The notes under the pieces are model-generated. The model was not told the origin of the DNA. It saw only the letters and a list, made by a program, of their open reading frames with translations, and made no database searches. From JAGWAJ01 sp965215155 (GTDB lineage Bacteria > Acidobacteriota > Vicinamibacteria > Vicinamibacterales > UBA8438), in NCBI GenBank assembly GCA_965215155.1, contig CBDCCY010000004.1, positions 2,604,001 through 2,668,000 of the forward strand: a stretch of 64,000 nucleotides of DNA. The letters are read 5' to 3'. A program made the position numbers and the translations under genes. Position 1 is the first letter of the stretch; each line of letters starts with the position of its first letter. This document shows positions 42,719-52,144 of this stretch, piece by piece.

Positions 42719-44263
42719 TCAAGCGAGTGCGGTCTCGAACGCCACGACGTTCCGCAGCTCTTTGCTGAACTCCACTCCGATCAAGTGGATCTCCGTTGCC
42801 TCGGGGTGGTACTTGTCCGCGTATCGCTTCGACCGCAGTTGCGCGAGCGCCGCCCCCTTCGATGCCTGTTCCACCACCTTGAACTCGAACACGTACACCT
42901 TGCCGCCGAACCTCGCCACCAGGTCGGCGCGGCCGGCGCTGCTGCTGTCCTCCGCGGTCAGGTCCAGGCCGGCCGCCGTGAGCCACGCGTAGAACACGCT
43001 GGCGTAGTAGCCCTCGTAACGCGCTATCTCGTTCCGCGTGTGCCACTCGTGCGGAATGGAGTGGAACAGCCCCTCCAGCCGCCCCCGGAAGGCGGCGAAG
43101 TCGTTGGCGCGGAGCAGGTCCCGTAGCGACGGCACGGCGTTCGCTCCAGAAGCTCCCGGCGCGAGGGCCGCGAGCAGGCTCTTGTTCAGGCTGCGCCGCA
43201 CCTCGTGGTTCGGATAGCCGAGCCGGTAGCGGGGTGTTCCGTCGAAGTCCTGTTCCTCGTCGAGAATCGTCAGGTAGCCGGTCTGGAACAGCAGCGCCTC
43301 CGGCGCGATGTCGTCCACGTCGAATTGCGACAGGAGGTCGTCGTCGCTCCGCATGCCGTCGAGGCTCGGGATGCTGACCTGCTTCGCGATCAACGTCTCG
43401 ATCAGGAACGACGGCGTACCGGTCTCGAACCAGTACGGACGGAAGCGGCGGCTGCGGAATAGCTGGAGGATGCCGAAGGGGTTGTACACCCGTTCCTCCC
43501 CGAGCCAACTGTAGCCGTTGTACCAGTCGCGGATCCGGTCGCGGTCCAGGCCCGCGAGCTCCGGCGCGAACACCCGGTCGAGGTCGGCGTCGGTGTAGCC
43601 GCAGATCGCGGAGAAGGCAGGGTCCAGGGTGAGGTCGGTGGGGTGGTTGAGGCCCGAGAACAGGCTCACCTTCGCGAATCTGCTGACGCCGGTGAGGAAG
43701 CTGAACCGGACGTGGGCGTCGCCGGTCTTGACGACCGAGTACAGACCGCGCAGGTAGTCGCGGTTGGCGCGGGCGGTCTCCGGCGCCTCGAGCGCGTCGA
43801 GGATCGGCTTGTCGTACTCGTCGACCAGCACGACGACCCGCCGGCCGGAGCGCCGGTGCAGAGCCTCCAGCAGGCGACGGAAGCGCACGGGCACGCTGCC
43901 GGTCTCCGACACAGTCCCTTCCCGCTGCTCGATGGCCGCGAGCTGCGCCGCCGCGTCCTCCTGCAGGTAGCCCCGTTGCTTGAAGTCGCCGCTGCCGAAG
44001 TCGAACCGCACCACCGGATGCGGTGCGGACCAGTCCCACCTGTCGTGGACCGCGAGTCCCCGGAACAGGGGCTCGTTCCCCTCGAACAACTCCTTCAGCG
44101 TGTCGACGAACAGGCTCTTCCCGAACCGGCGCGGCCGTGCGAGGAAGTAGTGGTCTCCCTCCTCCGCGAGCCGCAGCGCGTAGCCGGTCTTGTCCACGTA
44201 GTAGCGGTTCTCTTCCCGGATCTTCCGGAAGGTCTGCACGCCCAGGGGCAGCTTGCGCTTCAT
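42719..44263 (-). CDS. AAA-ATPase-like / PD-(D/E)XK protein, paralogue 1
   Basis: The 514-residue protein matches the AAA-ATPase_like plus PDDEXK_9 (formerly DUF1703) architecture. The N terminus is diagnostic: LPLGVQTFRKIREENRYYVDKTGY and ARPRRFGKSLFVDTL (P-loop-like). VVVLVDEYDKPI is the Walker B. The C terminus contains the nuclease-like EDSSSAGRADLVARFGGKVYVFEFKV (D...ExK). The cellular role is unknown; the fold suggests nucleic-acid processing. It lies 6 bases downstream of a second copy of the same family. Confidence 0.9.
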   Translation of the reverse strand: MKRKLPLGVQTFRKIREENRYYVDKTGYALRLAEEGDHYFLARPRRFGKSLFVDTLKELFEGNEPLFRGLAVHDRWDWSAPHPVVRFDFGSGDFKQRGYLQEDAAAQLAAIEQREGTVSETGSVPVRFRRLLEALHRRSGRRVVVLVDEYDKPILDALEAPETARANRDYLRGLYSVVKTGDAHVRFSFLTGVSRFAKVSLFSGLNHPTDLTLDPAFSAICGYTDADLDRVFAPELAGLDRDRIRDWYNGYSWLGEERVYNPFGILQLFRSRRFRPYWFETGTPSFLIETLIAKQVSIPSLDGMRSDDDLLSQFDVDDIAPEALLFQTGYLTILDEEQDFDGTPRYRLGYPNHEVRRSLNKSLLAALAPGASGANAVPSLRDLLRANDFAAFRGRLEGLFHSIPHEWHTRNEIARYEGYYASVFYAWLTAAGLDLTAEDSSSAGRADLVARFGGKVYVFEFKVVEQASKGAALAQLRSKRYADKYHPEATEIHLIGVEFSKELRNVVAFETALA

Positions 44264-44269
44264 CGCGGA

Positions 44270-45817
44270 TCACGCCGTCTCGTGCTCGAACGCCACCACG
44301 TTGCGGGATGCGCTGCTGAACTCCACCGCGACCAGGTGGATGGGCAAGCCCAGGGCGCGGTACTTGTCCGCGTAGCCTCTCGTCTTCAGTTGGGCCAGTG
44401 CCGCCCCCGGAGCGGCCTGCTCGACCACCTTGAACTCGAAGAGGTACACGCGGCCGCCCGTGCGGACCGCCATGTCGGCGCGGCCGCGGCTGCCGCTATC
44501 CTCCACGGTGACGGCGGGGCCGAGCACGGACGCGAAGTAGGCGTAGAAGACGCTGGCGTAGTAGCCCTCGAAGCGGGCGAAGTCGTTGTTGGTATGCCAT
44601 TCGTACGGGATGCCGGCGAAGAAGGCGCGGAACAGGTCCTCCAGCGCCGCAACGTCGCCCACCGCCAGGAGGTCCGCCAGCCGGTCGCCGTTCTGTTCCC
44701 GTCGAGGGTCGCGGGTCAGGTGCTCGAGCAGGCTCTCGTTCAGGCTCTGCAGCACCTCCCGATTCGGGTAGCCGAGACGGTAGCGCGTCCGACCGCCCCG
44801 CGACTCCGTCGCGAGGATGGTGAGGTAGCCGGTCTGGAACGGGAGGGCGGCCGGCTCGATCCGGTCCACGTCGAACGTCCCGAGCAGACCGGCACTGCCG
44901 GTCATGCCATCCAGGTCCAGCGGGCTGACGCCGCGCTTGATGAGGGTCTCGACCAGGAAGGTCGGCGTGCCGGTCTCGAACCAGTAGGCGTCGAACTCCC
45001 GGTTGCGGAACAGCAGCAGGATGTCGAACGGGTTGTAGACCTGCTCGGCGCCGCGCCAACTGTAGCCGTTGTACCACTCCCGGATTGCCTCGCGGTCCAG
45101 TCCGACGAGCTCGGTTGCGAACACCGTGTCGAGGTCCGCGTCGGTGTAGCCGCAAATGGCGGCGTAGTCGGGGTCGAGCGTGAGGTCGGTGAGGTTGTTG
45201 AGGCCGGAGAAGAGGCTCACCTTCGAGAACCTGCTCACCCCTGTCAGGAACGTGAAGCGCACGTGCGCGTCGCAGTCCTTGATGGTGGCGTACAGGCCGC
45301 GCAGAAAGTCGCGGTTGGCGCGGGCGATATCCGGGGCCTCCGGAGCGTCCACAATGGGCTTGTCATACTCGTCCACCAGCACGGCGGCACGCCGGCCGGT
45401 GGAACGGTGCAGCACCTCCAACAGGTGGCCGAACCGTTCCGGAGCCGTCGCGTATCCGGAGGCGGCGCCGGTCTCGCGCTCCACCGCGTCGAGCTGGGCC
45501 ATCAGGTTCTCGTGCAGGTGGCCAGGCTCCTTGAAGTTGCCGCGGCCGAAGCTCAGCCGGAGCACGGGACGGCGCACCGACCAGTCCCACTCCTCGTGGA
45601 TGGCGAGCCCCGCGAACAGGGCTTCGTTGCCCTCGAGCAACTCCTTGCAGGTGTCGAGGAAGAGGCTCTTGCCGAAGCGCCGCGGGCGAGACAGGAAGTA
45701 GTGCTTGCCCTGGTCCAGCAGACGCCGGATGTACGCGGTCTTGTCTACGTAGTAGCAGTTCTCCTCCCGTACCTCCCGGAAGGTCTGCATGCCGATCGGC
45801 AGCTTGCGGCGAGTCAT
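44270..45817 (-). CDS. AAA-ATPase-like / PD-(D/E)XK protein, paralogue 2
   Basis: The 515-residue protein is collinear with the gene downstream of it, with the same blocks: LPIGMQTFREVREENCYYVDKT, SRPRRFGKSLFLDT, AVLVDEYDKPIV, GYTDADLDTVF and GRADMAVRTGGRVYLFEFKVVE. Sequence differences are spread over the whole length, so the duplication is not recent. Spacing of six bases to paralogue 1 indicates one transcript. Both nuclease D...ExK signatures are intact, so neither copy looks dead. Confidence 0.9.
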   Translation of the reverse strand: MTRRKLPIGMQTFREVREENCYYVDKTAYIRRLLDQGKHYFLSRPRRFGKSLFLDTCKELLEGNEALFAGLAIHEEWDWSVRRPVLRLSFGRGNFKEPGHLHENLMAQLDAVERETGAASGYATAPERFGHLLEVLHRSTGRRAAVLVDEYDKPIVDAPEAPDIARANRDFLRGLYATIKDCDAHVRFTFLTGVSRFSKVSLFSGLNNLTDLTLDPDYAAICGYTDADLDTVFATELVGLDREAIREWYNGYSWRGAEQVYNPFDILLLFRNREFDAYWFETGTPTFLVETLIKRGVSPLDLDGMTGSAGLLGTFDVDRIEPAALPFQTGYLTILATESRGGRTRYRLGYPNREVLQSLNESLLEHLTRDPRREQNGDRLADLLAVGDVAALEDLFRAFFAGIPYEWHTNNDFARFEGYYASVFYAYFASVLGPAVTVEDSGSRGRADMAVRTGGRVYLFEFKVVEQAAPGAALAQLKTRGYADKYRALGLPIHLVAVEFSSASRNVVAFEHETA

Positions 45818-45904
45818 GGACCGCGCTCGATGGCTCGACGACGTCCCCGATCTGCCTCTGGCATTCCCGGGGGAGGGGGTAGCTGCTCCTCGCCGCGGGC
45901 CCTG

Positions 45905-47239
45905 CTACAGCGCGCTGAGGTGCTCGACGCGGCCCGTGCTGTCGCCGATGCGTTCCCGGTGCACGCCCAGGCGGTCGAGCATGGTCACGAACAGGTTCGT
46001 CATCGGCGTGCCGTCCGCGTAGCGCAGGTGCCGGCCACCGCGGAGCGTCCCGCCTCCGCCGCCGGCGAGCAGCGTCGGCAGGTTGTCGTGGGTGTGCGCG
46101 TTGGAATCGCTGAGGCTGCTGCCGTAGACCACCATCGTGTGGTCGAGCAGCGAACCGTCCCCGTCCTGCGCCTCGCGGAGCTTGCCGAGGAGGTAGGCGA
46201 ACATCGCCACGTGGTGGCGGTCGATCAGCGCCAGCCGCGCCATCTTCTCCGGGTCGTTCTGGTGGTGGGACAGCCCGTGGTGCGCGTCCGGGACGCCGAT
46301 CGAGCGGTAGGTACGGTTGCCGCCCTCGCGGCTGTACATGAGCGTCACGACACGCGTGAGATCCGCCTGGAACGCGATCGTCACGAGGTCCGACATCAAC
46401 CGGACGTGCTCCTCGAAGGTCGGCGGGATGCCGTCGGGGCGGTCGATCACCGGCAGGTCGACGCCGTCGTAGCGCGCGTTGCGGATGCGGCGCTCCACCT
46501 CGCGCACGGAGTCGAGGTAGTCGCCCAGCTTGCGCCGGTCGCTCGCCCCGAGCCTGGTCCGGAGCCGGCCGGCGTCTTCGCGCACGAAGTCGAGTAGGCT
46601 GCGATCCTGTCTCGCGCGGACTGCGCGGGCGGCGGGATCGGTCGTGTCGCCGTCGCCGAAGAGCCGCGCGAACACGCGGCTCGGGTTGTTCTCGTAGGGG
46701 AGCGGCGTCGTCGGCGAGCTCCACGAGATGGTGTTGCTGTAGGCGCAACTATAGCCGGAGTCGCAGCCGCCGACCATGCGCACGTCCTGCAGGCCGAGCT
46801 CGAGCGACGGCAGCGGCGCGTCGCGCCCGATCGTCTCGGCCAGCATCTGGTCGACCGACATGCCGTTGCGGATGTCGGCGCCGCGGGTCTTCCTGGGATG
46901 GACGCCGGTCAGCCAGCTCGCGCCGGCTCGTGCGTGGTCGCCGGGGCCGTCGCCGAGCGCCTCGCCGTTGCGGTGCGCGAGTCCGCTGACGACGAGCAGG
47001 TCGTCGCGGAAGGGCGCCACCGGCATCAGCGTCTTCGAGAAGGCGAACCCGCTGCCCTCCGCGGCCGGGGTCCAGTCCTGCATGATCACGCCGTTCGCCG
47101 TGTAGACGAACGCGACCCGGGTGACGGGCGCCGACGGGGTCGCGAAGGCCGGCGTCATCGCATCGAGGAACGGCAGTGCGATGGCCGTCCCCATGCCTCG
47201 CAGGAAGGTGCGGCGCGGCAGCGCGTGTCCGGTGATCAT
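45905..47239 (-). CDS. DUF1552 family Tat-exported protein
   Basis: The 444-residue protein starts with a Tat signal (PRRTFLRGMGTAIALPFLDAM). The DUF1552 domain follows: FVYTANGVIMQDWTP, LLVVSGLAHRNGEA, HARAGASWLTGVHP, SVDQMLAETIG, CAYSNTISWSSPTTPL and SREGGNRTYRSIGVPDAHHGLSHH. The function is unknown. It is paired with a DUF1592-type cytochrome-like gene; its ATG overlaps that gene's stop (ATGA), which places it second in a translationally coupled operon. Such pairs are frequent in Acidobacteriota, Planctomycetota and Verrucomicrobiota. Confidence 0.93.
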   Translation of the reverse strand: MITGHALPRRTFLRGMGTAIALPFLDAMTPAFATPSAPVTRVAFVYTANGVIMQDWTPAAEGSGFAFSKTLMPVAPFRDDLLVVSGLAHRNGEALGDGPGDHARAGASWLTGVHPRKTRGADIRNGMSVDQMLAETIGRDAPLPSLELGLQDVRMVGGCDSGYSCAYSNTISWSSPTTPLPYENNPSRVFARLFGDGDTTDPAARAVRARQDRSLLDFVREDAGRLRTRLGASDRRKLGDYLDSVREVERRIRNARYDGVDLPVIDRPDGIPPTFEEHVRLMSDLVTIAFQADLTRVVTLMYSREGGNRTYRSIGVPDAHHGLSHHQNDPEKMARLALIDRHHVAMFAYLLGKLREAQDGDGSLLDHTMVVYGSSLSDSNAHTHDNLPTLLAGGGGGTLRGGRHLRYADGTPMTNLFVTMLDRLGVHRERIGDSTGRVEHLSAL

Positions 47240-49542
47240 GGCTCCGGAGTCCTCCTCAGCCGGAATGGTACGCTATCGACGATGGCCGCCACCAGCGCCG
47301 AGAACCGGTAGTCCGCCGCCTCGGTCCGGCGCCGGATCTCCCGGACGGCCGGCCGGTCGTACGATTCGAGGCCCCGGCCGAGCGCGTAGGTCAGGAGCCT
47401 CGCGGCCAGCGTTTCCACGAACTCGTCTCGGCGATCGAGCAACACCCGCCGCAATCCGGCGGGTCCGTCCACCAGGGTGCCGTCGGGCAGCGCTCCGGAC
47501 GCCTCGATGGGCACGCCTCCGTCTTCCGTGCGATACGCACCGACCGCATCGAAGCTCTCGAGCGCGAAGCCGAGCGGGTCGAGCCGGGCGTGGCAGGCGG
47601 CGCAGGCCGGGCTGGCGCGATGCTGTTCGAGCGCTTCGCGCAGGCTTCCGGCTGAGGTCTCGGCCCCGTCGGCGAGGGCCGGGACGTCGGGCGGAGGCGC
47701 GCCGAGCAGGTTCTCCAGGATCCACTTGCCGCGCAGCACCGGTGAGGTGCGGGTCGGATACGAGGTGACCATCAGCACGCTGCCGTGCGTCAGCACGCCG
47801 CCCCGCCCCGTGCCGGCGAGCGAAACGCGGCGGAAGTGGCCGCCGTCCACCTCGTCGATGCCGTAGAAGCGGGCAAGGCGCTCGTTCGGGAAGCTGTAGT
47901 CGCCGTCGATCAGGTCGAGCACGCTGCCGTCGTCGCGGATCAGGCGATCGAGGAAGAGCGCCGTCTCGCGCTCGAACGCGTAGCGCAGCGACTCGTCGAA
48001 GCCGGCGAAGCGATCGGGGTCGGGCCTCCAGTCGGCGACGTTCCGCAGGTGCAGCCACTGCCCGCCGAAGTTGTCGACGAGGGCCCGTGCCTTCGAGTCG
48101 GCCAGGATGCGCGCGATCTGGCCGGCCAGCACGTCCGGCTCGGCCAGGAGGTCCCGCTCGGCCAGCTCGAGCAACTCCTCGTCCGGGATGCTGCTCCAGA
48201 GGAAGAACGACAGCCGGGAGGCGAGGTCGACGTCCGAGAGCGGATGGACCGAGCCGGGGGCGGCACGCTCCGGGACGCGCGGAGCCCGGAAGAGAAAGCT
48301 CGGCGAGACGAGCACGCCGCTGAGCGCCATCTCGATCCCGTCCTCGAAGCGCGCGCCGTCCGCGCGGCCGAGGGCGAACAGCTCGAGCAGCGGGTCGATG
48401 TCGGCCGCGGTCACGGGACGGCGGTAGGCGCGGCGGGCGGCCGCGGTCAGGATGCGCCGGGCGCACGGTTCTTCCGCCGCGCCGGCGGCCGGCCGGCAGA
48501 CGAAGAGCCGGCGGCGGCCCTCGGGGTCGCCGGGGCCCGCCGCGTCGTAGGGGCCGCCGACCAGCACGTAGTCGACGGAGTAGCGGTTGGTGGCCTGCCC
48601 GTCCTCGCTCCTGGCGTACTCGGTCAGGAAGGCCGCGCCCACCTCGTGCTCGCCGGCCGGGATCGCCAGCCGCAACTCGAAGTTGCGGGTGAGCTGGTTT
48701 GCTTCGGCCGGGTCGAAGTCGGCGTCCAGGAGGCGCACCCGCCGTCCGTCGACGCGGAGGTCGAGTCGGGGTGCCGGCATCCCGCCGGTGCGTCGCCCCC
48801 GGACGCGCACGGTGATGGTGTACTCGGCGTCGAACGGGAAGTAGTGCCGGAACAGGATGCCGCCCCGCTCGTTCGGCGGGAGCCCGTCGATCGCCACGTC
48901 GGCGGTGCCGCGCCGTGCTTCGTAGCGTTCGACTACCGGTCGCGGCGTGAGGCTGCCGACGGCCAGGCGGCTGACGCGGCGTGCCGCCGCGACGTACTGC
49001 TCGACGTGCAGCGGCGAGACGGTCAGCACGTCGCCGATGTTGTCGAATCCGTAGCCGGAATCGTCGGCCGGCAGGTCGCGAGCGTGGTCGAGATCGAGCC
49101 CCAGGAGGTCGCGGACCGCGTTGCGGTACTCCGCGCGGTTGAGACGATGGATGGCCGGGGCCCCGGGGTTCGGCCTCTCGGTCGCCGCGCCGTCCAGGGC
49201 GGCCTCCAGCCACGCCACCAACTCGGCCGCGGTGGCCGCATCCGGGCGCGCGCGGCCCGCCGGGGGCATCTCGCCGGCCCGGAGCTTCTGGAACACCCTC
49301 TCGAGCACCGGCGAATGCTCGGCTACGCGCGCCGGGTCGACGCCCTGGAGGGACAGGCCCGCGGTCAGGGTGCGGTCGTTGTGGCATCCGAGGCAGTGAC
49401 GGCGGATGGTGCGCTGCAAGAGCTCGGCGCCCGGCGCGGTGTGCTGGCTTCCCCTCGCCGGGGCGGCCGCCGAGTTGGGCGGGGCCAACAGAAGCGAGAC
49501 GACGATTAGAACCAGCGCTGCTGCCGTTCGTCGTCCGGCCAT
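47236..49542 (-). CDS. DUF1592/DUF1588-family protein with c-type haem motifs (PSD1-like)
   Basis: The 768-residue secreted protein starts with a signal peptide (MAGRRTAAALVLIVVSLLLAP). The N-terminal cytochrome-like part has a CLGCH haem site. The family domains DUF1587, DUF1595, DUF1592, DUF1588 and DUF1585 follow in the usual order, recognisable from IHRLNRAEYRNAVRDLLGLD, LTAAARRAYRRPV, SRLSFFLWSSIPDEELL, GVLTHGSVLM and RTSPVLRGKWILENLLG. A second haem-like CAACH site precedes RLDPLGFALESFDAVG. ATG 49542 is the first Met with a signal peptide. It is divergent from the ankyrin gene, with a 28-base gap. Confidence 0.92.
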   Translation of the reverse strand: MAGRRTAAALVLIVVSLLLAPPNSAAAPARGSQHTAPGAELLQRTIRRHCLGCHNDRTLTAGLSLQGVDPARVAEHSPVLERVFQKLRAGEMPPAGRARPDAATAAELVAWLEAALDGAATERPNPGAPAIHRLNRAEYRNAVRDLLGLDLDHARDLPADDSGYGFDNIGDVLTVSPLHVEQYVAAARRVSRLAVGSLTPRPVVERYEARRGTADVAIDGLPPNERGGILFRHYFPFDAEYTITVRVRGRRTGGMPAPRLDLRVDGRRVRLLDADFDPAEANQLTRNFELRLAIPAGEHEVGAAFLTEYARSEDGQATNRYSVDYVLVGGPYDAAGPGDPEGRRRLFVCRPAAGAAEEPCARRILTAAARRAYRRPVTAADIDPLLELFALGRADGARFEDGIEMALSGVLVSPSFLFRAPRVPERAAPGSVHPLSDVDLASRLSFFLWSSIPDEELLELAERDLLAEPDVLAGQIARILADSKARALVDNFGGQWLHLRNVADWRPDPDRFAGFDESLRYAFERETALFLDRLIRDDGSVLDLIDGDYSFPNERLARFYGIDEVDGGHFRRVSLAGTGRGGVLTHGSVLMVTSYPTRTSPVLRGKWILENLLGAPPPDVPALADGAETSAGSLREALEQHRASPACAACHARLDPLGFALESFDAVGAYRTEDGGVPIEASGALPDGTLVDGPAGLRRVLLDRRDEFVETLAARLLTYALGRGLESYDRPAVREIRRRTEAADYRFSALVAAIVDSVPFRLRRTPEP

Positions 49543-49570
49543 CGGGTTTCGGAGTGTAGCATTCGATCCG

Positions 49571-50974
49571 ATGCGAAATGCGCACGGCTCCGGCTCGAAG
49601 CGGCGGTTGGCGGCGGCGCTGGCGCTCGCCGCACCGGCCCCGGCGCTCGCCGCACCGGCCCCGGCGCTCGCCGCACCGGTCCTGGCGCTCGGCGCAGCGG
49701 CGGCACTCGCCGCGACCGCCCCGGAGCTCGGGCAACTCCCGGCGCCCGCGTCCGGAGACGGGGCAGCGCTGATCGAGGCGGTCCAGCGGCGCGACCCGCG
49801 CGCCGTGTCCGACCTCATCGCCGGCGGCGCCGAGGTGAATGCGGCCCGCGCCGACGGATCGACGCCGCTCCACTGGGCCGCGCTGCGGGACGATGCCGAG
49901 AGCGCGGCGGTGCTCCTCGACGCCGGCGCTGACCCCAACGCCGCGGACGAGAACGGCGAGACGCCGCTGCTGTTCGCCTGCGGCAACGGCAACCTGGCGC
50001 TTGCACGGATGCTGCTCGACGCCGGCGCGGCGGTCGACGTCACGCGCTGGAGCGGCGACACGCCGCTCCTCGCCGCGGTCCACGCCGGGAACGAGGCGCT
50101 CGTGCGGCTCCTGGTCGAGCGCGGCGCCGCGATCGACGCCGCGGAGCAGCGGATGGGTCAGACGGCCCTGATGTGGGCCGCGGCCGAAGGCCATACCGGG
50201 ATCGCCCGCTTCCTCATCGCGCGCGGCGCCGACGTCGAGGCCCGCTCCACGAACGGGTTCGGTCCCCTCCTCTTCGCGGCGGCGTCGGGGGACGGGGAGA
50301 CGGCGGAGGCGTTGATCGCGGCGGGCGCCGACCCGCACACCCCCGCCGCCGACGGCCGGAGCGCCTTCCTCATCGCCGCGGCCGAAGGGAGCGACGCGGT
50401 GACGCGGCTCCTGCTCGACCACGGAGCCGACGTGAACGCCCATGACGGGGAAGGCCGTTCGGCGCTGCACGCCGTCGTCGCGCGCGGCAACGTAGAGCTG
50501 GCGCGGGAGCTCGTCGCGCGCGGGGCGGACATCCACGCCCGCACGGGCGACCCCGGGGGCGGCTGGCGGAGCGACGGAGGGCTGACGCCGTTCCTGACCG
50601 CCGCCAGGGCGGGCAACGTGGAGATGATGCGGGCGCTCCTGGCGCTCGGCGCGGATCCGGCCGCCGTCACGGGCGCCGGCGCCGGCGCGGTGCTGCTCGC
50701 CACCCGTAGCCGCGAGCTGGACGCCGTGCGCCTCGTGGTCGAGCTGGGCCTGGACGTGAACGTATACCCCCCGCGCAGCCCGAGCGCGTTCCATGCCGCC
50801 ATCCGCGCCGGCGACGATGCGATCGTCGAGTACCTCGCCGCGAACGGCGCCGATTTCGCCGCCCGCGACCAGTACGGCCGCACCCCGCTCGAGGAGGCCG
50901 AGTTCGAGGCCCCGACCCACACCATCGAGCTGATGCGCCGGCTCGTCGCCGAGCGGGCGGTCGGAAGGCAATAG
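49571..50974 (+). CDS. Secreted ankyrin-repeat protein
   Basis: The 467-residue protein has an Ala-rich export signal and then a solenoid of roughly eleven ankyrin repeats. Clear units include GSTPLHWAALRDDAESAAVLLDAGADPN, GQTALMWAAAEGHTGIARFLIARGADVE and GRSALHAVVARGNVELARELVARGADIH. The protein probably binds partners in the periplasm. The signal-peptide region carries a 21-base tandem repeat that encodes LAAPAPA units. ATG 49571 is 28 bases from the divergent DUF1592 gene start. The gene reads directly towards the AAA ATPase gene 29 bases on. Confidence 0.9.
   Translation: MRNAHGSGSKRRLAAALALAAPAPALAAPAPALAAPVLALGAAAALAATAPELGQLPAPASGDGAALIEAVQRRDPRAVSDLIAGGAEVNAARADGSTPLHWAALRDDAESAAVLLDAGADPNAADENGETPLLFACGNGNLALARMLLDAGAAVDVTRWSGDTPLLAAVHAGNEALVRLLVERGAAIDAAEQRMGQTALMWAAAEGHTGIARFLIARGADVEARSTNGFGPLLFAAASGDGETAEALIAAGADPHTPAADGRSAFLIAAAEGSDAVTRLLLDHGADVNAHDGEGRSALHAVVARGNVELARELVARGADIHARTGDPGGGWRSDGGLTPFLTAARAGNVEMMRALLALGADPAAVTGAGAGAVLLATRSRELDAVRLVVELGLDVNVYPPRSPSAFHAAIRAGDDAIVEYLAANGADFAARDQYGRTPLEEAEFEAPTHTIELMRRLVAERAVGRQ
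49621..49683 (+). repeat. 21-bp tandem repeat in a signal peptide
   Basis: The unit GGCGCTCGCCGCACCGGCCC plus one base occurs three times; the third carries CT-rich changes near its end. Each unit adds seven residues (LAAPAPA type) to the signal sequence of the ankyrin protein, a place where slippage could vary export. Confidence 0.85.
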
Positions 50975-51003
50975 ACTTCAGTCGTGTACGGCGGAGAAGC
51001 GCG

Positions 51004-52109
51004 GTGTACTCATCGATACGCATAACCGGCTACCGAGGGCTCGACGCGTTCCGGATGGAAGGACTCGGCCGGGTCAACCTGCTGGTCGGTACGAACAACA
51101 GCGGCAAGACGTCGATCCTGGAGTGCATCGAGCTGCTCCGGTCGGCGGGCAATCCGTACGTGCTGAGGTCCATTACTGGTCGCCGGGGAGAGTGGGGCTA
51201 CGCAAGTGAGGCCGAAGTTCGAGCGTCTCTCGGGCCGCGTTCGGAACCCCTCGACGTCTCGCACCTTTTCGCGAACCGGGATCTGGGCAACGCGATACGA
51301 ATCGAAGCGGACCGCAACGGAGATGTCGGTGCGGCGGACTGGAACGACGGAGTGACGGTGTGCGTCAAGGATCCGACCGCTGCGGAACTCAATGAGCGGG
51401 ACGATTCGAGGGGCGACGACGAGCGGCTCGTCCTCCACCTCAAGTGGCGGGATCGACAGGACGACTACAAGGCCTTCGTCAGCGATGAGGGGCTCCTGAC
51501 GGCGCTTCGCCGGCCGTCGCGTGCGCGAAACGGTTCGAGTCAGGGCGTCCAGTTCGTCAGAACAAGCGGCATGACCGCGGCGGACGTCGTGCGGACGTAC
51601 AGCAGGTTCGTCTTTACGGACAAGGGTGAAGCCATCAAGCAGGCGCTTCGCATCGTCGAGCCGGCCATCGAGGACATCGCTCCGGTCGCGGACGACCGCA
51701 GGGTCCTTTACCGGGACGCCCCCGGTGGCGTGGTGCTGAAACTTCGTGGGTTGCAGGCCAGGTCCCGGTCGGAACAATGGGCGACGGCATGTGGCGGATG
51801 CTCGGTCTGGCCCTCTCCATATCGAGCGCCAGCGGGGGCGCGCTGCTCGTCGATGAGATCGATACCGGCCTTCACTACGCGGTGATGGAGAACATGTGGC
51901 GGATGATCAGTGAACGGGCTGCGGCCCTGTCCGTGCAGGTGTTCGCCACGACACACAGCCGCGACTGCTACGAGAGCCTGGCGGCGATCGCGGAGTCGGA
52001 CGCGGGTGACGTCACGATTCAACGGATCGAGCGGAATCGGCGCGAGGCGGTGACGCTCCGCAACCGGGCGATCGTGGTGGCTGCCGAACGGAACGTGGAG
52101 ATCAGATGA
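51004..52109 (+). CDS. AAA family ATPase (OLD/AAA15-like), frameshifted
   Basis: The N-terminal half reads YSSIRITGYRGLDAF then VNLLVGTNNSGKTSILECIELL, the Walker A of RecF/OLD-type ATPases. The C-terminal half, in another frame, has MGDGMWRMLGLALS, the Walker B LLVDEIDTGLHYAVM and FATTHSRDC (H-loop). At 51761-51762 one G appears to be missing. Restoring it would join VLKLRGLQAR to VPVGTMGDGMW and give about 368 residues ending at 52109. Without repair the product stops at 51885 before Walker B. It overlaps the start region of the TOPRIM gene by ATGA, so both form one operon. A defence role is inference from the ATPase plus TOPRIM pairing. Confidence 0.8.
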
Positions 52110-52144
52110 GTTGCGCGTGAGGAAACATCCACAAGAGGCTGCTC

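Noticed and set aside
43643..46597. Plus-strand frame of 984 codons opposite the AAA/PD-(D/E)XK pair
   Set aside because: It mirrors the repeated motifs of the two minus-strand genes and has no domain of its own.
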